DNA of 64,000 bases, taken from NCBI RefSeq assembly GCF_910591885.1, contig NC_063271.1, forward strand, positions 20,723,334-20,787,333, in the 5' to 3' direction. This DNA is from Bombus terrestris (Eukaryota; Arthropoda; Insecta; Hymenoptera; Apidae). Both the position numbers and the translations under genes were made by a program. How positions within the stretch are numbered: position 1 is the stretch's first letter; every line of letters starts with the position of its first letter. Below the pieces are notes generated by a model. It was not told the origin of the DNA. It made no database searches and was given only the letters and a program-made list of their open reading frames with translations. This document shows positions 60,561 to 64,000 of this stretch, one piece after another.

Positions 60561-61204
60561 ATATATGTCGAATATATGTCGAATTATTATATATGTCGAA
60601 TTGTCGTTTGGATTTCGAGCGCGAGACGATTCTTCGTTAGCATTTGCCATCATGATGTTCAATAAAGGTTGTATTTACATAAAATTATATTTCTTTACAA
60701 AGTTTGATAAATAATTAGTTTATCGGTTAACTAAGATAACAAACAATAAGTAAACAAATGCTTTAAATAATATTCTTGGGTTCTGTAACGAATCCACGGT
60801 CAACGGGAAACTTTCTGTACGTTTTAATATATTTTTGATAGCACACTGACACGTTCACTCTGGCACAGGGTTTCTCTAAGACTGACTCCAAGACGATGAC
60901 AGTAAACTCTCCAAGGAGATTGCAAAATAAAAGACAGATACAGTTACATATATCAAATACATATCGATCGGGAATATCAACAAATTCCCAAGCGCCGTAA
61001 CTAGGCATTTCCACATAAACCAGCATTGCTCCTGATCAAGACTTGATTGTTTATACAGCGTATCCCTTAACACTGGAACCTCCTTTGTAAAACATTTCGT
61101 TCATCCAGTGACCGTGGCTACGTTCGGCGACCAGTTATGCCACCCCGAGCCCAAGTATTGAGAAATCTTCCAAAAGAAAGGCTCGATGCCTCTGCATCTC
61201 CGAC
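60561..61204. other. Non-satellite insert, copy 4 (644 bp)
   Basis: Matches copy 2 except for one base (T rather than A in the ORF, restoring Ile30). Its left flank, with the rare monomer TATAACATTATATACC, is shared with copy 1. Its right flank, with one more A-type monomer after the first CATAACG, is like copies 2 and 3. It therefore sits on a recombinant of the two flank types. The left flank aligns with insert-free satellite at 29016-29628, giving a filled/empty comparison. Confidence 0.9.
60763..61026 (-). CDS. Unidentified 87-aa ORF in insert copy 4
   Basis: Fourth intact copy, with Ile30 and Gly39, so it combines one state of copy 1 with one state of copies 2 and 3. It is probably closest to the common ancestor, because each of its bases is shared with at least one other copy. 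Function is unknown; the family is not recognised. Upstream in-frame stops are present as in the other copies. Confidence 0.3.
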   Translation of the reverse strand: MLVYVEMPSYGAWEFVDIPDRYVFDICNCICLLFCNLLGEFTVIVLESVLEKPCARVNVSVCYQKYIKTYRKFPVDRGFVTEPKNII

Positions 61205-64000
61205 ATACTATTACTATATAACGCATAACGTTATATACTATTACTATATAACGTATAACGTTATATACTATTACTATATAACGTATAACGTTATATACTA
61301 TTACGTAATAACGTATAACGTTATGTACTATTACTATATAACGCATAACGTTATATACTATTACTATATAACGTATAACGTTATATACTATTACTATATA
61401 ACGTATAACGTTATATACTATTACTATATAACGTATAACGTTATATACTATTACTATATAACGTATAACGTTATATACTATTACTATATAACGTATAACG
61501 TTATATACTATTACTATATAACGTATAACGATATATACTATTACGTATTAACGTATAACGTTATATACTATTACTATATAGCGTATAACGTTATATACTA
61601 TTACGTAATAACGTATAACGTTATATAGTATTGCCATATCACGTATAACGTTGTATATTATACGTACTAACGTATAACGTTATATACTATTACTATATAA
61701 CGCATAACGTTATATACTATTACTATATAACGTATAACGTTATATACTACTACTATATAACGTATAACGTTATATTCTATTACTATCTAACGTATAACGT
61801 TATATACTATTACTATATAACGTATAACGTTATATACTATTACGTAATAACGTATAACGTTATATAGTATTGCCATATCACGTATAACGTTGTATATTAT
61901 TACGTACTAACGTATAACGTTATATAGTATTGCCATATCACGTATAACGTTATATACTATTACTATATAACGTATAACGTTATATACTATTACTATATAA
62001 CGTATAACGTTATATACTATTACTATATAACGTATAACGTTATATATTATTACTATATAACGTATAACGTTATATACTATTACTATATAACGTATAACGT
62101 TATATACTATTACTATATAACGTATAACGTTATATACTATTACTATATAACGTATAACGTTATATACTATTACTATATAACGTATAACGTTATATACTAT
62201 TACTATATAACGTATAACGATATATACTATTACGTATTAACGTATAACGTTATATACTATAACGTAATAACGTATAACGTTATATAGTATTGCCATATCA
62301 CGTACAACGTTGTATATTATTACGTACTAACGTATAACGTTATATACTATTACTATATAACGTATAACGTTATATACTATTACTATATAACGTATAACGT
62401 TATATACTACTACTATATAACGTATAACGTTATATACTATTACTATATAACGTATAACGTTATATATTATTACTATATAACGTATAACGTTATATACTAT
62501 TACTATATAACGTGTAACGTTATATACTATTACTATATAACGTATAACGTTATATACTATTACTATATAACGTATAACGTTATATACTATTACTATATAA
62601 CGTATAACGTTATATACTATTACTATATAACGTATAACGATATATACTATTACGTATTAACGTATAACGTTATATACTATAACGTAATAACGTATAACGT
62701 TATATAGTATTGCCATATCACGTACAACGTTGTATATTATTACGTACTAACGTATAACGTTATATACTATTACTATATAACGTATAACGTTATATACTAT
62801 TACTATATAAGGTATAACGATATATACTATTCCGTATTAACGTATAACGTTATATACTGTTACGTAATAGCGTATAACGTTATATAGTTTTACCATATCA
62901 CGTATATCGTTGTATATTATTACGTACTAACGTATAACGTTATATACTATTACTATATAACGTATAACGTTATATACTATTACTACATAACGTATAACGA
63001 AATATACTATTACGTACTATCGTATAACGTTATATACTATTACTATATAACGTATAACGATATATATTATTACGTACTAACGTATAACGTTATATACTAT
63101 TACTATATAACGTATAACGTTATATACTATTACGTAATAACGTATAACGTTATATAGTATTGCCATATCACGTATAACGTTGTATATTATTACGTACTAA
63201 CGTATAACGTTATATACTATTACTATATAACGTATAACGTTATATACTATTACTATATAACGTATAACGTTATATACTATTACTGTATAACGTATAACGA
63301 TATATACTATTACGTATTAACGTATAACGTTATATACTATTACTATATAACGCATAACGTTATATAATATTACTATATAACGTATAACGTTATATACTAT
63401 TACTATATAACGTATAACGTTGTATACTATTACTATATAACGTACAACGTTGTATAGTATTACCATATAACGTATAACGTTATATACTATTACGTACTAA
63501 CGTATAACGTTATATACTATTACTATATAACGTATATCGCTATATACTATTACTATATAACGTATAACGATATATACTATTACGTATTAACGTATAACGT
63601 TATATACTATTACGTAATAGCGTATAACGTTATATAGTATTACCATATCACGTATAACGTTATATACTATTACGTACTATCGTATATCGCTATATACTAT
63701 TACTATATAACGTATAACGATATATACTATTACGTATTAACGTATAACGTTATATACTATTACGTAATAGCGTATAACGTTATATAGTATTACCATATCA
63801 CGTATAACGTTGTATAGTATTACGTAATAACGTATAACGTTATATACTATTACGTAATAACGTATAACGTTATATAGTATTGCCATATCACGTATAACGT
63901 TGTATATTATTACGTACTAACGTATAACGTTATATACTATCACTATATAACGTATAACGTTATATACTATTACTATATAACGTATAACGTTATATACTAT
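61205..64000. repeat. Satellite Array V, right end of window
   Basis: About 93 monomers continuing to the window edge. One 29-bp F monomer lies near 61655, and here it is followed by A and CATAACG monomers instead of the usual H-G-F-A-L-M order. A 420-bp unit is duplicated: about 61920-62339 closely matches 62340-62759. Both copies share the rare ACTATAACGTAATAACG and GTACAACGTTG variants, with local differences. Nothing but satellite is seen. Confidence 0.93.

Noticed and set aside
61137..61628. Plus-strand 163-codon frame from insert 4 into satellite
   Set aside because: Only the first 22 or so residues come from the insert. The rest is the plus-strand decapeptide repeat. The same frame is much shorter in the other three copies.
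1..64000. Telomeric repeat array
   Set aside because: The monomer has no G-rich strand and does not match known short telomeric units.
1..64000. TATA-like motifs as promoters
   Set aside because: TATATA occurs in every monomer as part of the repeat arms, so it carries no information about transcription starts.
1..64000. CENP-B box
   Set aside because: No monomer class contains a CGGG-type half of the box. G/C bases are confined mainly to ACG steps.

Overview
This 64 kb window is almost entirely satellite DNA from a eukaryotic chromosome. It has no recognisable conventional genes, rRNA, tRNA, CRISPR array or intact transposon. A 30-bp AT-rich monomer (6 G/C in 30, 20% GC) fills about 61.4 kb, roughly 2,050 copies. 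The monomer reads as arm CGTTATATA, spacer CTATTAC, arm TATATAACG, spacer TATAA. The two 9-bp arms are exact reverse complements, so each arm can pair with its neighbour on either side. The organism cannot be named from the sequence. A long, high-order satellite array with well-preserved CpG and a short AT-rich non-repeat insert would fit an insect or another animal or plant with little germline CpG methylation; this is a weak inference.

Layout: Array I (1-27698) is 923 monomers in perfect 30-bp register. Array II (28343-32026), Array III (32671-39350), Array IV (39995-60560) and Array V (61205-64000) follow. They are separated by four near-identical 644-bp non-satellite inserts at 27699-28342, 32027-32670, 39351-39994 and 60561-61204. 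The inserts differ at only six aligned sites. Each carries one minus-strand 87-codon ORF of unknown function, more likely a captured gene fragment than a working gene.

Monomers fall into classes. A is canonical. B starts CATAACG and has TATAATATT. C has AACGATATA and ends CGTATTAACG. D ends CGTAATAGCG. E has GTATTACCATATCACG. F has GTTGTATATTATTACG and ends CGTACTAACG. G has GTATTGCCATATCACG. H ends CGTAATAACG. I starts TATATCGCTA. J has GTTGTATAG with CCATATAACG. K ends CGTACTAACG. L starts TATACCG. M has CGTTCTATAC. N ends CTATGTAACG. The classes recur in fixed orders (for example C-D-E-F and H-G-F) and build higher-order repeats from 120 bp to several kb.

Array I is dominated by multi-kb duplications whose offsets are all multiples of 30 (4380, 4200, 4080, 17460, 3420, 4980, 7440, 9150 and 1020 bp). 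Arrays III-V carry a second subfamily marked by a 29-bp version of F. Three duplications of about 3-5 kb link parts of Arrays III and IV, and one of them carries an insert with it.

The most unusual observations are: the monomer is a continuous chain of alternating inverted 9-mers; the 7-bp spacer appears as its exact reverse complement at five scattered places; a 34-bp microinversion is shared by two duplicated copies; and a filled/empty pair of insert sites (60559 and 29628) shows the 644-bp segment replacing about 4 bp with no target-site duplication. A centromeric or pericentromeric role is plausible but not shown.
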